Source of the DNA: Candidatus Bathyarchaeota archaeon
GTDB taxonomy: Archaea > Thermoproteota > Bathyarchaeia > Bathyarchaeales > UBA233
Reading direction: 5' to 3'
Assembly (NCBI GenBank): GCA_003661945.1
Contig: QMXC01000035.1
Location: 1 to 8,638 of the forward strand
DNA length: 8,638 bases
The notes beneath the pieces were generated by a model. That model was given only the letters and a program-made list of their open reading frames with translations. It was not told the DNA's origin and did not search any database. Positions 1-6,315 of this stretch are shown one piece after another. Each line of letters begins with the position of its first letter. Position 1 is the stretch's first letter. A program made the translations under genes and the position numbers.

Positions 1-206
1 GTTTCTATCGGTAATCCTTCGATATCCTCAAACCATATATCAACTGTTTTTGAAACCCAACATTCAGCTTGAAAGGAGCGGATGAACATAGCCATGCGGA
101 TGGTTTCTTTTGGTTTTTCTGAGCCATTGGCTGTACCAGACGATACAAAGCTAGCAAAAGAAACCATCAACAACGCTATCACAGATTTTTTCATTAATTT
201 TTTCAT
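1..206 (-). CDS. Secreted or lipid-free exported protein, N-terminal part only
   Basis: The reading frame is open from an ATG at 206-204 to the left edge, giving 68 codons; the 3' end lies outside the window. An SD motif GGAGG at 220-216 sits nine bases before this ATG. The N-terminus is a textbook export signal: two lysine pairs (MKKLMKK), a hydrophobic core (about residues 9-20), then a small-residue region SSGTANGSEK where cleavage is likely. No cysteine lipobox is seen. The visible mature part (KETIRMAMFIRSF and on) contains one cysteine and matches no family I recognise. The gene is richer in A+T than its neighbours. It is transcribed away from the surface-protein gene at 338, so the two may share control. 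An in-frame ATG at 194-192 is a weaker alternative start. That this is a real gene is supported by the signal peptide plus SD; its function is unknown. Confidence 0.72.
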   Translation of the reverse strand, partial: MKKLMKKSVIALLMVSFASFVSSGTANGSEKPKETIRMAMFIRSFQAECWVSKTVDIWFEDIEGLPIE

Positions 207-284
207 TATACTCAACCTCCTGAGCTGTGAAACTTTAAACGAAACTGTAGATTTCAAAGTACTTCATATTACTACTGCACAATA

Positions 285-293
285 CTTTTAATA
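285..293 (+). promoter_or_regulatory. Putative archaeal TATA box for the surface-protein gene
   Basis: CTTTTAATA lies about 45 bases before the ATG at 338, which would put transcription start near 315-320 and leave a leader of about 20 bases holding the SD-like GGGAGAGGA (324-332). For the opposite gene the best, weaker, candidate is TAATATGA read on the minus strand at 271-264. An 8-bp palindrome AAGTACTT at 257-264 lies between the two. The assignment rests on spacing and composition only. Confidence 0.4.
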
Positions 294-337
294 AGGCTTG
301 AAGAAGTAAAGGCGAGATTAAGGCGGGAGAGGAAAAC

Positions 338-1831
338 ATGAAAACGAAAACGCTAATCGCCGTAATGCTTGCCGTGTGCCTCATGGCTTCAACCATGACT
401 TCAGCATCCGCAACGGATCAGCTTCTTAAATCCGACTTCAAAAAGGAAAGCTTCGCCAAGGTCATAGACTTCTTCGACTATGTCAGAGCCTACGCGTTGC
501 TTCACGGGCTACCCAAGCCTTCCGACAATTGGCATGCTTACACTTACGTTACTTACGTGAACAAAAGCGGGATGCAGATGCTTTACGCCGGCTTATGCAA
601 CGTAAGCTTCGCCGGCGCCTACGTAACACTTCCCATGCAGACAGTTATGCTCCATTATAAGACGCAGAACAACAGCCGCGACGTAATAGTCTCCTCATCC
701 TTCGTCATGCTCATGGGATTCAACGACACAGAGCAGTCCTTGTTCCCAGACTCGCCGGACAGAAACGACAACCTCTGGGCTAGCGTGAGCATAGGCTTCA
801 ACTTCCAAAACTGGTTTAAGAACGTAACCTTTCCTTCGCTCTGCAGCAAGAGCGCTATTTACCCGTTGAAGAAGTCTGACGACGGGTTAACATGGACTTG
901 GGGAATGCGCTACACGAATTTGACGGCGATATGGTATCGAACCTTCATCAGCGAAGATAACCACACCTACGTAAAGCGACCTCACGTAATTACGACCTAT
1001 GATGAGCTTTCCTTCAACTACACGCTGGAAATCAAGCCTGACGAAAACAAGGCTGTTTTGAGGCAAGACCACACCGTAGGGCGAATCCGCGACCTCTGGC
1101 ATTTCTGGGGATGGTCCCTAATACCACTCTATAACCACTACAACAGCAGCGGATGCTACCGGTACGGAAAGAAAATTTCCAACGAAACAGTATACGACTT
1201 CCTCGACACGCATCAGATTAAAATGAGCATCATAGATTTCCAGAATTCTGTCACGCTGGAACAAGAAACATACTGCGAAACGCCCAACGGCGAAAACGTA
1301 ACCGACAAGGACTTAGAGGTTGACTCTACGATTTCAACCTACTGCGAAGACGGAGAACGCATTTTCGACGCGGACTTCGGCGTGAAAGACACTTACAAGC
1401 TCTACAACTACACGGCGGACCCCACCGAGACGAGCTACGACACCTATGAAGCGGTAACGAGAACATGTGAAATCGACGGAATAGCTAGAAACGAGGGACT
1501 ATTGGAGGGACCTCGAAACGTTTTGCGGTATCTGCCGCTTACAATAGCGCATGTAGACTCCGGGCTCTACGAGAAAGCCAAAGACTCGATAACAAACATG
1601 ACCAAGGCGAAGTATTTCTACATAATCTCCTATCCCCACTACAGCGGCTTCAGAATCGAACACGACCCGGTTTACACAGCCTACATAGCGGGAACGCCGC
1701 CGTCAACAGAAGAGGAGGGCATACAGATTTTACCATGGGGCTTCGTGGCGCTGGTGGTCATCGCCGTTGTACTCATCGCCGTAGTAGTTGCGGCCGTAAA
1801 GCTTAGAAAGAAACCTGAGCAGCCGAGTTAA
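338..1831 (+). CDS. Tail-anchored, sequon-rich surface protein of unknown function
   Basis: This 497-residue protein begins with a cleavable signal peptide (KTK, hydrophobic core, SASA just before a probable cut after residue 25). It ends with one transmembrane helix (about 466-487, rich in V, A and I) followed by the basic tail KLRKKPEQPS. The bulk is therefore outside the cell, anchored at its C-terminus. I count 13 N-x-S/T sequons, all between the signal peptide and the anchor, which fits archaeal N-glycosylation. Six cysteines in the mature part could form three disulfides. The sequence is rich in tyrosine and other aromatics, and a short acidic, Pro/Thr-containing linker (TPPSTEEEG) precedes the anchor. 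I recognise no enzymatic motif or named domain; binding, adhesion or sensing are possible but unproven. The ATG at 338 is chosen for its purine-rich SD at 324-332. It is divergent from the exported-protein gene at 206. Confidence 0.88.
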   Translation: MKTKTLIAVMLAVCLMASTMTSASATDQLLKSDFKKESFAKVIDFFDYVRAYALLHGLPKPSDNWHAYTYVTYVNKSGMQMLYAGLCNVSFAGAYVTLPMQTVMLHYKTQNNSRDVIVSSSFVMLMGFNDTEQSLFPDSPDRNDNLWASVSIGFNFQNWFKNVTFPSLCSKSAIYPLKKSDDGLTWTWGMRYTNLTAIWYRTFISEDNHTYVKRPHVITTYDELSFNYTLEIKPDENKAVLRQDHTVGRIRDLWHFWGWSLIPLYNHYNSSGCYRYGKKISNETVYDFLDTHQIKMSIIDFQNSVTLEQETYCETPNGENVTDKDLEVDSTISTYCEDGERIFDADFGVKDTYKLYNYTADPTETSYDTYEAVTRTCEIDGIARNEGLLEGPRNVLRYLPLTIAHVDSGLYEKAKDSITNMTKAKYFYIISYPHYSGFRIEHDPVYTAYIAGTPPSTEEEGIQILPWGFVALVVIAVVLIAVVVAAVKLRKKPEQPS

Positions 1832-1841
1832 TAGGCAAGCG

Positions 1842-1860
1842 TCTTTCCCTCTTTCTTTAC
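1842..1860 (+). terminator. Pyrimidine-rich tract, possible terminator
   Basis: About ten bases after the stop of the surface-protein gene the plus strand becomes T/C-rich (TCTTTCCCTCTTTC and on). Archaeal termination commonly relies on U-rich stretches rather than hairpins. The T runs here are short and broken by C, so this is a weak call. Confidence 0.25.
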
Positions 1861-1909
1861 GTAAGACTTTTCCTCATGCGCCGCGTAATACTAGTGCAGG
1901 TGCTATTTG

Positions 1910-2602
1910 ATGGTTGTAGCTGGTAAAGTGTTCAGGCTGGTGGAAGCTTTACCTCTCGAGGAGATAGCGGCTAGGCTTGAAGGCTTCAAAAGCGAGGAAC
2001 CTTTCGAGGAAGGAAACTACAAGTTCACGCTTGTAACTGAAATAGTAAACTTGCTGGCTAAGCCTAAAGAGAAGAGCGTTACAGGCGTTTACTCGCATGA
2101 TTACGTGATACGTGTCTTCCATAGAGGAAAAATTGTGCCGCTTCCGAGAACCATCGAAGCGGTTTTCTGCTTCACGCTTCGCGACGATAAGGTTTTCTTA
2201 ACGGTTGTTGAAAAGAAGCGAACCGCAAACTTCGTGGCGAACAAGCTGAGCGAAATACTCTTCGAAAAGGTGGGGGGAATAGTTGAAGCTAGAATTCCTC
2301 CGGAAACGCTTAGAGACTTCCATCTGAAAAACCCCGAGGACACGAAGATTACCTTTTTTGACAACGTGGACATTCCAAACGTTGATAAGCTTTCGCTTTA
2401 CGGTCCAGACTTGGTGAACACTTCGCTGTTTGAAGATTACTGCAAACGGGGAGACCTATGGTATATTGTGGCGCGTTCAAGAGAATACGGCTATGTGGTA
2501 GGAATAACCCGGGACGCTTCAGTAACCATATTCAACCTCACGGACAAAACGAAATACCTCGAATACGTAACGAAAGAGGTCTACCCTCTAATTCTCGGCT
2601 AA
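1910..2602 (+). CDS. Conserved-looking soluble protein of unknown function
   Basis: The product has 230 residues from the ATG at 1910, preceded at seven bases by AGGTG (1898-1902); the TTG just upstream (1907) is in frame but less likely. There is no signal peptide or transmembrane helix, and mixed alpha/beta character is expected. Recognisable local features are an N-terminal helix rich in E and A (about 10-27), a beta-like core (VFCFTLRDDKVFLTVVEKKR, 85-104), an acidic/aromatic stretch DTKITFFDNVDIPNVDKL (144-161), and a C-terminal GYVVGITRDASVTIF segment (194-208). I cannot name a family; the composition and the clean frame argue for a real, folded cytoplasmic protein. It stands alone between the surface-protein gene (78 bases upstream) and the transporter gene (107 bases downstream), so it need not belong to either unit. 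Confidence 0.8.
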   Translation: MVVAGKVFRLVEALPLEEIAARLEGFKSEEPFEEGNYKFTLVTEIVNLLAKPKEKSVTGVYSHDYVIRVFHRGKIVPLPRTIEAVFCFTLRDDKVFLTVVEKKRTANFVANKLSEILFEKVGGIVEARIPPETLRDFHLKNPEDTKITFFDNVDIPNVDKLSLYGPDLVNTSLFEDYCKRGDLWYIVARSREYGYVVGITRDASVTIFNLTDKTKYLEYVTKEVYPLILG

Positions 2603-2642
2603 ACGGCTTCCAAAAAGCAGGTAGCCACAAAGCAAAGAAACG

Positions 2643-2651
2643 TTTATTTTT
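2643..2651 (+). promoter_or_regulatory. Putative TATA box for the transporter operon
   Basis: TTTATTTTT follows the purine-rich AAAGAAACG, which could act as a BRE. It lies about 60 bases before the GTG start at 2710, predicting transcription start near 2670 and a leader of about 38 bases containing the SD GGAGGGG (2693-2699). The T-run could also end transcription of the upstream gene; both roles are inferred from composition. Confidence 0.35.
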
Positions 2652-2709
2652 GAAACCTACATTCCGGTCTTCCTCTTAGAAGCCCTGAACGTGGAGGGGC
2701 GAGCCTCAC

Positions 2710-4029
2710 GTGAGAAGCGGAGTTCACCGGTTGAAATGGATACTGGTTTTGGAAGCTTTACTCGCCGGAGTCTACGTTTCGCTTACTCGAGGGCTCTTCC
2801 TAATTTTTCTTGTTTCCATCGGCTACGCGGTGGAAGGAATCTCCTTCGTCGTGTTAATCGCTTCACTTAGCTCTCTGGCAATCGCCGGATTCCTCTACAA
2901 GCATCCGGGTTTTCTCACACACAGGGTAAAGCTGAAGCTGTTGGCTTTCCACGCTTTTGAGCGAATTACCTGGTTTTTCATGCCTCTAGTTCAGCAGAGC
3001 TTGATGATTTCGTTTTTCTATTCCCTCTACATGGCTTTTTCTTCGGTTCTTGGAGTGTTTCTGTCCTTTACGATTTACGGTTCATTAAGCGAAAAAGACA
3101 TCAGAGACGTAACGGCGAAAAGGGCTGCCGCCATGGGAATTTCAAACATCGCTGGCTACGCGCTTGGAGTTTTTCTACTAGCCTTCATACCATATCAGAA
3201 CAAGTTCATAGCCATATTCTCTCTCGGCTCGGTTATAGGGCTTTTCTCAACTGCACTCATCGCCTTCTTGGACGTTTCGAATCTGGAAAACGCAAAATTT
3301 CCTGAGAAGGTCGAACAGCCAGAGAAGGTCTTCTCAACTTCCTTCTTTTTTGTGACGTTGCTTCTCTCCGGAAACCTCTTCGGAATCGTCTGGACCCCCT
3401 ACGTGATGAACGAGTTGAAAGGAACCGACTTCATAGCTGCGTCTCTCAGCCTTTCAGGAACTTTGGCAAGCATCGTTGCTTCTCTCGTGTGGAGAGAAAA
3501 ATCTTTCAAGACTCTGAGAATAGGCTTGGCATTCAACGCTTTAGGACCGCTTCTCGCGTGGCTTGTTCCCTACCCGGAGGCGCACATAGGGATTTCAGTT
3601 TTTACCTCTTTCACCTTTACAGCGGCGAACTTCATGGGAACCTTTCTCTTCGCCAGATATAACGAATGGTTTGGAGCCGTAAAATCCAGCATACTAATGG
3701 TGATCATTGGAAACCTTGCTCAGCTCGTCTCGGCGCCTCTGGGGTTGCTTGTTGGAAGCAACTACACGTTGGCTTTTCCATGCGTGTTCGCAACCAAGGT
3801 GGCTGCCACAGCCCTCGCGGTTGGCTTTATCCCCGAAGTCGCCGTGGTCAGAGAAGATGTTGCCAGAACCTATTCACGTATTATGTACCGAAACAGTCTA
3901 ATCGGATATCGAATAGTAGTTGAAGTTTCGAGAGAAACCGTACTGGCTACTTTTAGGCTCTTAGCATTATCCATGGTTCTTGCAGCGTTATATTTAATTT
4001 ACCGAGTTTTATGGTGGTTAATATCATGA
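2710..4029 (+). CDS. MFS-like multispanning transporter
   Basis: This 439-residue polytopic membrane protein has about twelve hydrophobic segments in two sets of six, separated by a charged central loop (about 188-207, ENAKFPEKVEQPEKV). That is the layout of the major facilitator superfamily. Approximate helices are 12-35, 38-62, 76-95, 97-124, 142-160, 166-187, 208-228, 241-260, 270-288, 292-314, 325-350 and 355-375. A further hydrophobic segment at 413-435 follows a soluble stretch (380-410), giving a possible thirteenth helix. The A-like signature loop between helices 2 and 3 is not well conserved, so the substrate cannot be named and membership is judged from topology. Translation starts at GTG 2710, ten bases after GGAGGGG; no in-frame ATG appears before residue 91. 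It is followed 21 bases later by a second membrane-protein gene, probably co-transcribed. Confidence 0.72.
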   Translation: MRSGVHRLKWILVLEALLAGVYVSLTRGLFLIFLVSIGYAVEGISFVVLIASLSSLAIAGFLYKHPGFLTHRVKLKLLAFHAFERITWFFMPLVQQSLMISFFYSLYMAFSSVLGVFLSFTIYGSLSEKDIRDVTAKRAAAMGISNIAGYALGVFLLAFIPYQNKFIAIFSLGSVIGLFSTALIAFLDVSNLENAKFPEKVEQPEKVFSTSFFFVTLLLSGNLFGIVWTPYVMNELKGTDFIAASLSLSGTLASIVASLVWREKSFKTLRIGLAFNALGPLLAWLVPYPEAHIGISVFTSFTFTAANFMGTFLFARYNEWFGAVKSSILMVIIGNLAQLVSAPLGLLVGSNYTLAFPCVFATKVAATALAVGFIPEVAVVREDVARTYSRIMYRNSLIGYRIVVEVSRETVLATFRLLALSMVLAALYLIYRVLWWLIS

Positions 4030-4050
4030 AGAAGAAGGGGGCGAAACTTT

Positions 4051-4686
4051 ATGATGGATGAGGAACTTCTTGAAACGTTTCGAAAAATCCTAACCCAGAT
4101 AGCTTCCGAGACGGTTAGGCTGATTCCCAAAATATTTATCGCGTTGGTCGTGGTTCTCCTCACGGTAGCCGTGATAAAAATTTTGAACTTCGCTATCAGA
4201 AAAATCTTCAAAGTCGTTAGGCTTGATGAAGCCTTTGAAAAACTCTCGAGGATTTCTCTGCCCTTTTCCTTGAGCAAGGCAATAGTGTGGATAGCTGACT
4301 TAGGCATCGCGCTTATTTCGTTTTACAGCTTGGTAAACCTCTTTCTTGGAGCTCAATACACGCACTTGTTTGCAGAAGCTGTCTATTACGGCGCACGGTT
4401 GCTCAGCATAGTCGCGTTGACCATAGTGATTTTCGCTTTGTTCAACAGCGTCATTGAAAAAATGAAGGTGGAAACGAGGCTGAAAGGCTACATGTTCTTC
4501 ATACTGCTCTTCCTAGTGACTGCCATGCTAATAGATGTGACAGCCCTAAGCGACCCCCTCAAGAGCTCGTTAACAATGGGCTTATCCATAGGCGTCGGCA
4601 TATCCGTCGGAGTTTTCGCCGTGTGGTTCTTCTTCCACGAGTATTTGGACAAGTGGCTAAAAAGAGTGGAGCAACAGAAAACCTAG
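4051..4686 (+). CDS. Five-helix membrane protein resembling the MscS-type TM region
   Basis: The 211-residue product has about five transmembrane helices (roughly 23-49, 77-99, 115-136, 146-165, 172-197), short connecting loops and a basic end (DKWLKRVEQQKT). The arrangement of a first helix running into a basic amphipathic linker (IRKIFKVVRLDEAFEKLSR), then a second long helix, recalls the conserved TM-helix family found with small-conductance mechanosensitive channels (PF05552). The glycine-rich pore helix and cytoplasmic beta domain of true MscS are absent, so gating is not demonstrated. The last helix has a small-residue face (MGLSIGVGISVGVFAVW) that could pack or line a pore. ATG 4051 and ATG 4054 are adjacent; the first has a G-rich SD (4036-4041). 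It follows the transporter gene by 21 bases, suggesting one operon and perhaps a shared membrane role. Confidence 0.68.
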   Translation: MMDEELLETFRKILTQIASETVRLIPKIFIALVVVLLTVAVIKILNFAIRKIFKVVRLDEAFEKLSRISLPFSLSKAIVWIADLGIALISFYSLVNLFLGAQYTHLFAEAVYYGARLLSIVALTIVIFALFNSVIEKMKVETRLKGYMFFILLFLVTAMLIDVTALSDPLKSSLTMGLSIGVGISVGVFAVWFFFHEYLDKWLKRVEQQKT

Positions 4687-4700
4687 TTAGTAAAATCACT

Positions 4701-4718
4701 ATTTTCTGTTCAGAAAAT
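4701..4718. promoter_or_regulatory. 18-bp perfect palindrome beside the V4R promoter, candidate operator
   Basis: ATTTTCTG-TT-CAGAAAAT is a perfect inverted repeat with 8-bp arms and a 2-base centre. It ends exactly where the putative TATA box begins, so it covers the BRE position and a bound protein would compete with TFB/TBP. It also lies 15 bases after the stop of the upstream gene and is followed by a T-run, so a terminator-like role is an alternative. Confidence 0.5.
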
Positions 4719-4726
4719 TTTTATAA
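4718..4726 (+). promoter_or_regulatory. Putative TATA box for the V4R gene
   Basis: TTTTTATAA, preceded by the BRE-like CAGAAAA, is the most convincing box A in the window. Transcription would start near 4748-4752, giving a leader of about 35 bases to the ATG at 4784. A small dyad GTGA-G-TCAC (4732-4740) lies between the box and the expected start. Confidence 0.55.
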
Positions 4727-4761
4727 CTACTGTGAGTCACTATCAAATATCACTACCCAGA

Positions 4762-4773
4762 CTCCTCGAGGAG
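4762..4773 (+). promoter_or_regulatory. Palindrome containing the V4R gene's ribosome binding site
   Basis: CTCCTCGAGGAG is a perfect 12-bp palindrome. Its right arm is part of the SD (GAGGAGG, 4768-4774), which sits nine bases before the ATG. In RNA the left arm could pair with the SD (a CTCC/GGAG stem around a TCGA loop) and reduce translation. It could equally be a DNA-level binding site or chance. Confidence 0.35.
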
Positions 4774-4783
4774 GCGGAATGCC

Positions 4784-5287
4784 ATGACTGACTCAAAAAC
4801 GGATAGTTTAGCCACTTTAATTCCGTCTGGGGAGAAAATCCTCGGAGCGAAATGGATTCTTATGCGCATAGAAACGCTGCATGGAATGATGAAGGAAGTA
4901 GAGAAAATCCTCGGCACTGGAGCGTGTCTCGTCTGGCACACAGCGGGAAAAGGAGCTGGAAAATCTTTAGCCAGCTTGATAAAGAAAGAATTCGAAACCT
5001 ATAATTTGAGAGGAATAAGCGAGCTTCTAACAGAGTTTTACGCCCACTGTGGCTGGGGAAGAAGCGAGATAACTTCATGGCGAGAAGAAGAAGGTGAAAT
5101 AGTTTTACGAGTCTGGGACAACGCGTTTGCAGAGAAAGGCTCTTCTAAAACGCCTTCATGCTTCTTCCTCAAAGGATTCATCCAGGGAATTCTGGGAGAG
5201 CTAACGGGTAAATGCGTAGAGATAGAAGAAACAAAGTGTATTTCGAAAGGAGACGAGTATTGCGAGTTTCAGATACGGCTCCGATAA
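4784..5287 (+). CDS. V4R-domain protein, predicted small-molecule sensor
   Basis: The 167-residue protein ends in a V4R (4-vinyl reductase-type) domain, about residues 95-165. This domain is known from predicted hydrocarbon-binding proteins and from the sensor part of phenol/xylene regulators such as MopR, DmpR and XylR. Hallmarks seen are FFLKGFIQGILGELTG (127-142) and CISKGDEYCEF (152-162). C126, E149, C152 and C160 have the same spacing (+23, +3, +8) as the zinc ligands C155, E178, C181 and C189 that I recall from the MopR structure, so a structural zinc site is likely. The N-terminal 95 residues are mainly helical (KWILMRIETLHGMM) and would form the ligand cavity and dimer face, as in that family. 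No DNA-binding or ATPase domain is fused, so it must act through a partner or directly bind a ligand. Start supported by GAGGAGG at nine bases. It converges with the AbrB-like gene. Confidence 0.85.
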   Translation: MTDSKTDSLATLIPSGEKILGAKWILMRIETLHGMMKEVEKILGTGACLVWHTAGKGAGKSLASLIKKEFETYNLRGISELLTEFYAHCGWGRSEITSWREEEGEIVLRVWDNAFAEKGSSKTPSCFFLKGFIQGILGELTGKCVEIEETKCISKGDEYCEFQIRLR

Positions 5288-5293
5288 AAGGGG

Positions 5294-5485
5294 TTAAGCC
5301 GTATTATTCTCAAGGGCTTTCCGTTTGATAATCAGCCGGTCGCCCTCGATGCGTACAATCACGTCTTCGCCTTCCTTGAAGGGGAAACTTGTATCCATAG
5401 CTACGCTTTTCGGGACGTAGATGAAAATTTTAGGATACTTTCCGCCACCCCTATTTACGACCTTGCCCTTTCCCTCTCTAGCCAC
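5294..5485 (-). CDS. AbrB/SpoVT-like DNA-binding protein
   Basis: This 63-residue basic protein is essentially one SpoVT-AbrB swapped-hairpin domain. Residues 17-56 hold the pattern YPKIFIYVPKSVAMD, then FPFKEGEDVIVRI and EGDRLIIKR, equivalent to the usual strand, 'IP' turn, short helix, 'GD.V.v' turn and final strands. Such proteins bind DNA as dimers and act as regulators or as antitoxins. No toxin gene is adjacent: downstream is the convergent V4R gene and upstream an intergenic region, so a stand-alone regulator is more likely. The frame starts at GTG 5485; an in-frame stop lies 15 bases upstream, so no longer form exists. The only SD-like element is GGTG (seven bases before), which is weak, and a leaderless transcript is possible. 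The N-terminal MAREGKGKVVNRGGGK is basic and glycine-rich and may contact DNA. Confidence 0.82.
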   Translation of the reverse strand: MAREGKGKVVNRGGGKYPKIFIYVPKSVAMDTSFPFKEGEDVIVRIEGDRLIIKRKALENNTA

Positions 5486-5622
5486 GGATACACACCATTA
5501 GAAATAATGTGGAATTTCTGTTTTTCAAATTTTTTGTCTACCGAGGATAGCTACATAGGCAGTTCGACTAAAAGTCCGATTCAGAAATCCGAATTTTGAA
5601 GCTGATTTCACCCGGTGAGAGG
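5486..5622. other. Intergenic region with small dyads between operon end and AbrB-like gene
   Basis: No gene is seen in these 137 bases. On the minus strand they follow the stop of the hydrolase gene and precede the AbrB-like start. Two inverted repeats are visible: GAAATC (5584-5589) with GATTTC (5604-5609), and GACT-AAA-AGTC (5566-5576), which extends to about six pairs if C5577 is bulged. A run of A/T (5519-5536) lies nearer the AbrB-like gene and could contain its promoter, but no clear TATA box stands out. Confidence 0.35.
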
Positions 5623-6315
5623 CTACCTATGGATGAGCATGTATTCTTTTGCTGTTTTTCCGATTTCAGCGGCTTCTTCGGGGGATAGGTGAACCTCAGC
5701 CGTTTCCGGAGTTCTACGTTTCAACGTCGCTTCTAATATGGCTAGGTCAGCGTCTTTGACAAACCTTTTTAGAGACTGGCATATTCCGGTGTCGCCGCTT
5801 ACAACAACCCTTTGCCCGTTATAAGTGATGGAGTAGCCAACTGCTGGGATGCGTTTCCCTAAGCCATACGCCTTTGTTGCACCTCTGTGCACGACCTCGA
5901 AGGCTTGAACCGTCATCTTATCTACACTTGTTTTTTCTTCATCCGCGAGTTCTTTGATTACTATCTTAAACGGCATAGTTCCATGATAAACGTCGATTAA
6001 AGAGTTAACTATGCTTTTAACTTCGCTGCACGAAGGCGGTGTTATTACAGTTAGGTTTTCTGCTCTACCTATCATCCTTAGGAAGCCGAGGAGTGCCCAT
6101 AAGCCTCCCATGTGGTCGAAATGCCCGTGCGTTATAAGAATAGCCTTCAACCTTCCGAAATTGTAGTTAAGCGCCAGCAGGTCTCTGAGCGTTCCGTCGC
6201 CTACGTCGACGAGTAGGTCTGACTCGGCGGTAGACACCAGAATCTGCGTGGCAACGCCAGCTCGGGAATAAAGCACTCGGACGTTCCAGCCTTTACCCCG
6301 CCAAACCTTCTGCAA
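5623..6315 (-). CDS. Short metallo-beta-lactamase-fold hydrolase, RNase Z/AtsA-like
   Basis: The 230-residue protein has the full metal-ligand set of the RNase Z branch of the metallo-beta-lactamase superfamily: H63-x-H65-x-D67-H68 in THGHFDHMGG, H143, D175 in SGDTG, H209 in EVHLSPEEAAEIG, and H229. Two catalytic divalent metals (usually zinc) are expected. The tRNase Z exosite arm is missing and the chain is about 70 residues shorter than canonical tRNase Z, so tRNA 3' processing is doubtful; a hydrolase acting on an ester, phosphodiester or thioester is as likely. The chain stops one residue after the last ligand (IHR, then TAG), whereas relatives usually continue with a 'SPRY'-like segment. 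Start is TTG 6315: AGGGGA lies seven bases before it. An ATG at 6319 is in another frame and stops after eight codons. Gap to the adenosyltransferase gene is 17 bases, so it is the last gene of the B12/mutase operon. Confidence 0.85.
   Translation of the reverse strand: MQKVWRGKGWNVRVLYSRAGVATQILVSTAESDLLVDVGDGTLRDLLALNYNFGRLKAILITHGHFDHMGGLWALLGFLRMIGRAENLTVITPPSCSEVKSIVNSLIDVYHGTMPFKIVIKELADEEKTSVDKMTVQAFEVVHRGATKAYGLGKRIPAVGYSITYNGQRVVVSGDTGICQSLKRFVKDADLAILEATLKRRTPETAEVHLSPEEAAEIGKTAKEYMLIHR

Noticed and set aside
82..291. Plus-strand open frame of 69 codons
   Set aside because: It lies antisense to the minus-strand signal-peptide gene, has no protein-like features after the start, and runs through that gene's SD and the divergent promoter region.
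4701..4726. Bacterial-type intrinsic terminator after the five-helix protein gene
   Set aside because: The stem is A+T-rich with a two-base loop, and the following T-run coincides with a good TATA box; a promoter/operator reading explains it better, though both roles are possible.
5294..5485. AbrB-like protein as antitoxin of a toxin-antitoxin pair
   Set aside because: No toxin-like gene is adjacent on the same strand; the neighbour is a convergent V4R gene.
5623..5625. TAG at the end of the hydrolase read as pyrrolysine
   Set aside because: TAG ends several genes in this window (both mutase subunits, cobO, the five-helix protein) and read-through here adds only four residues before TGA.
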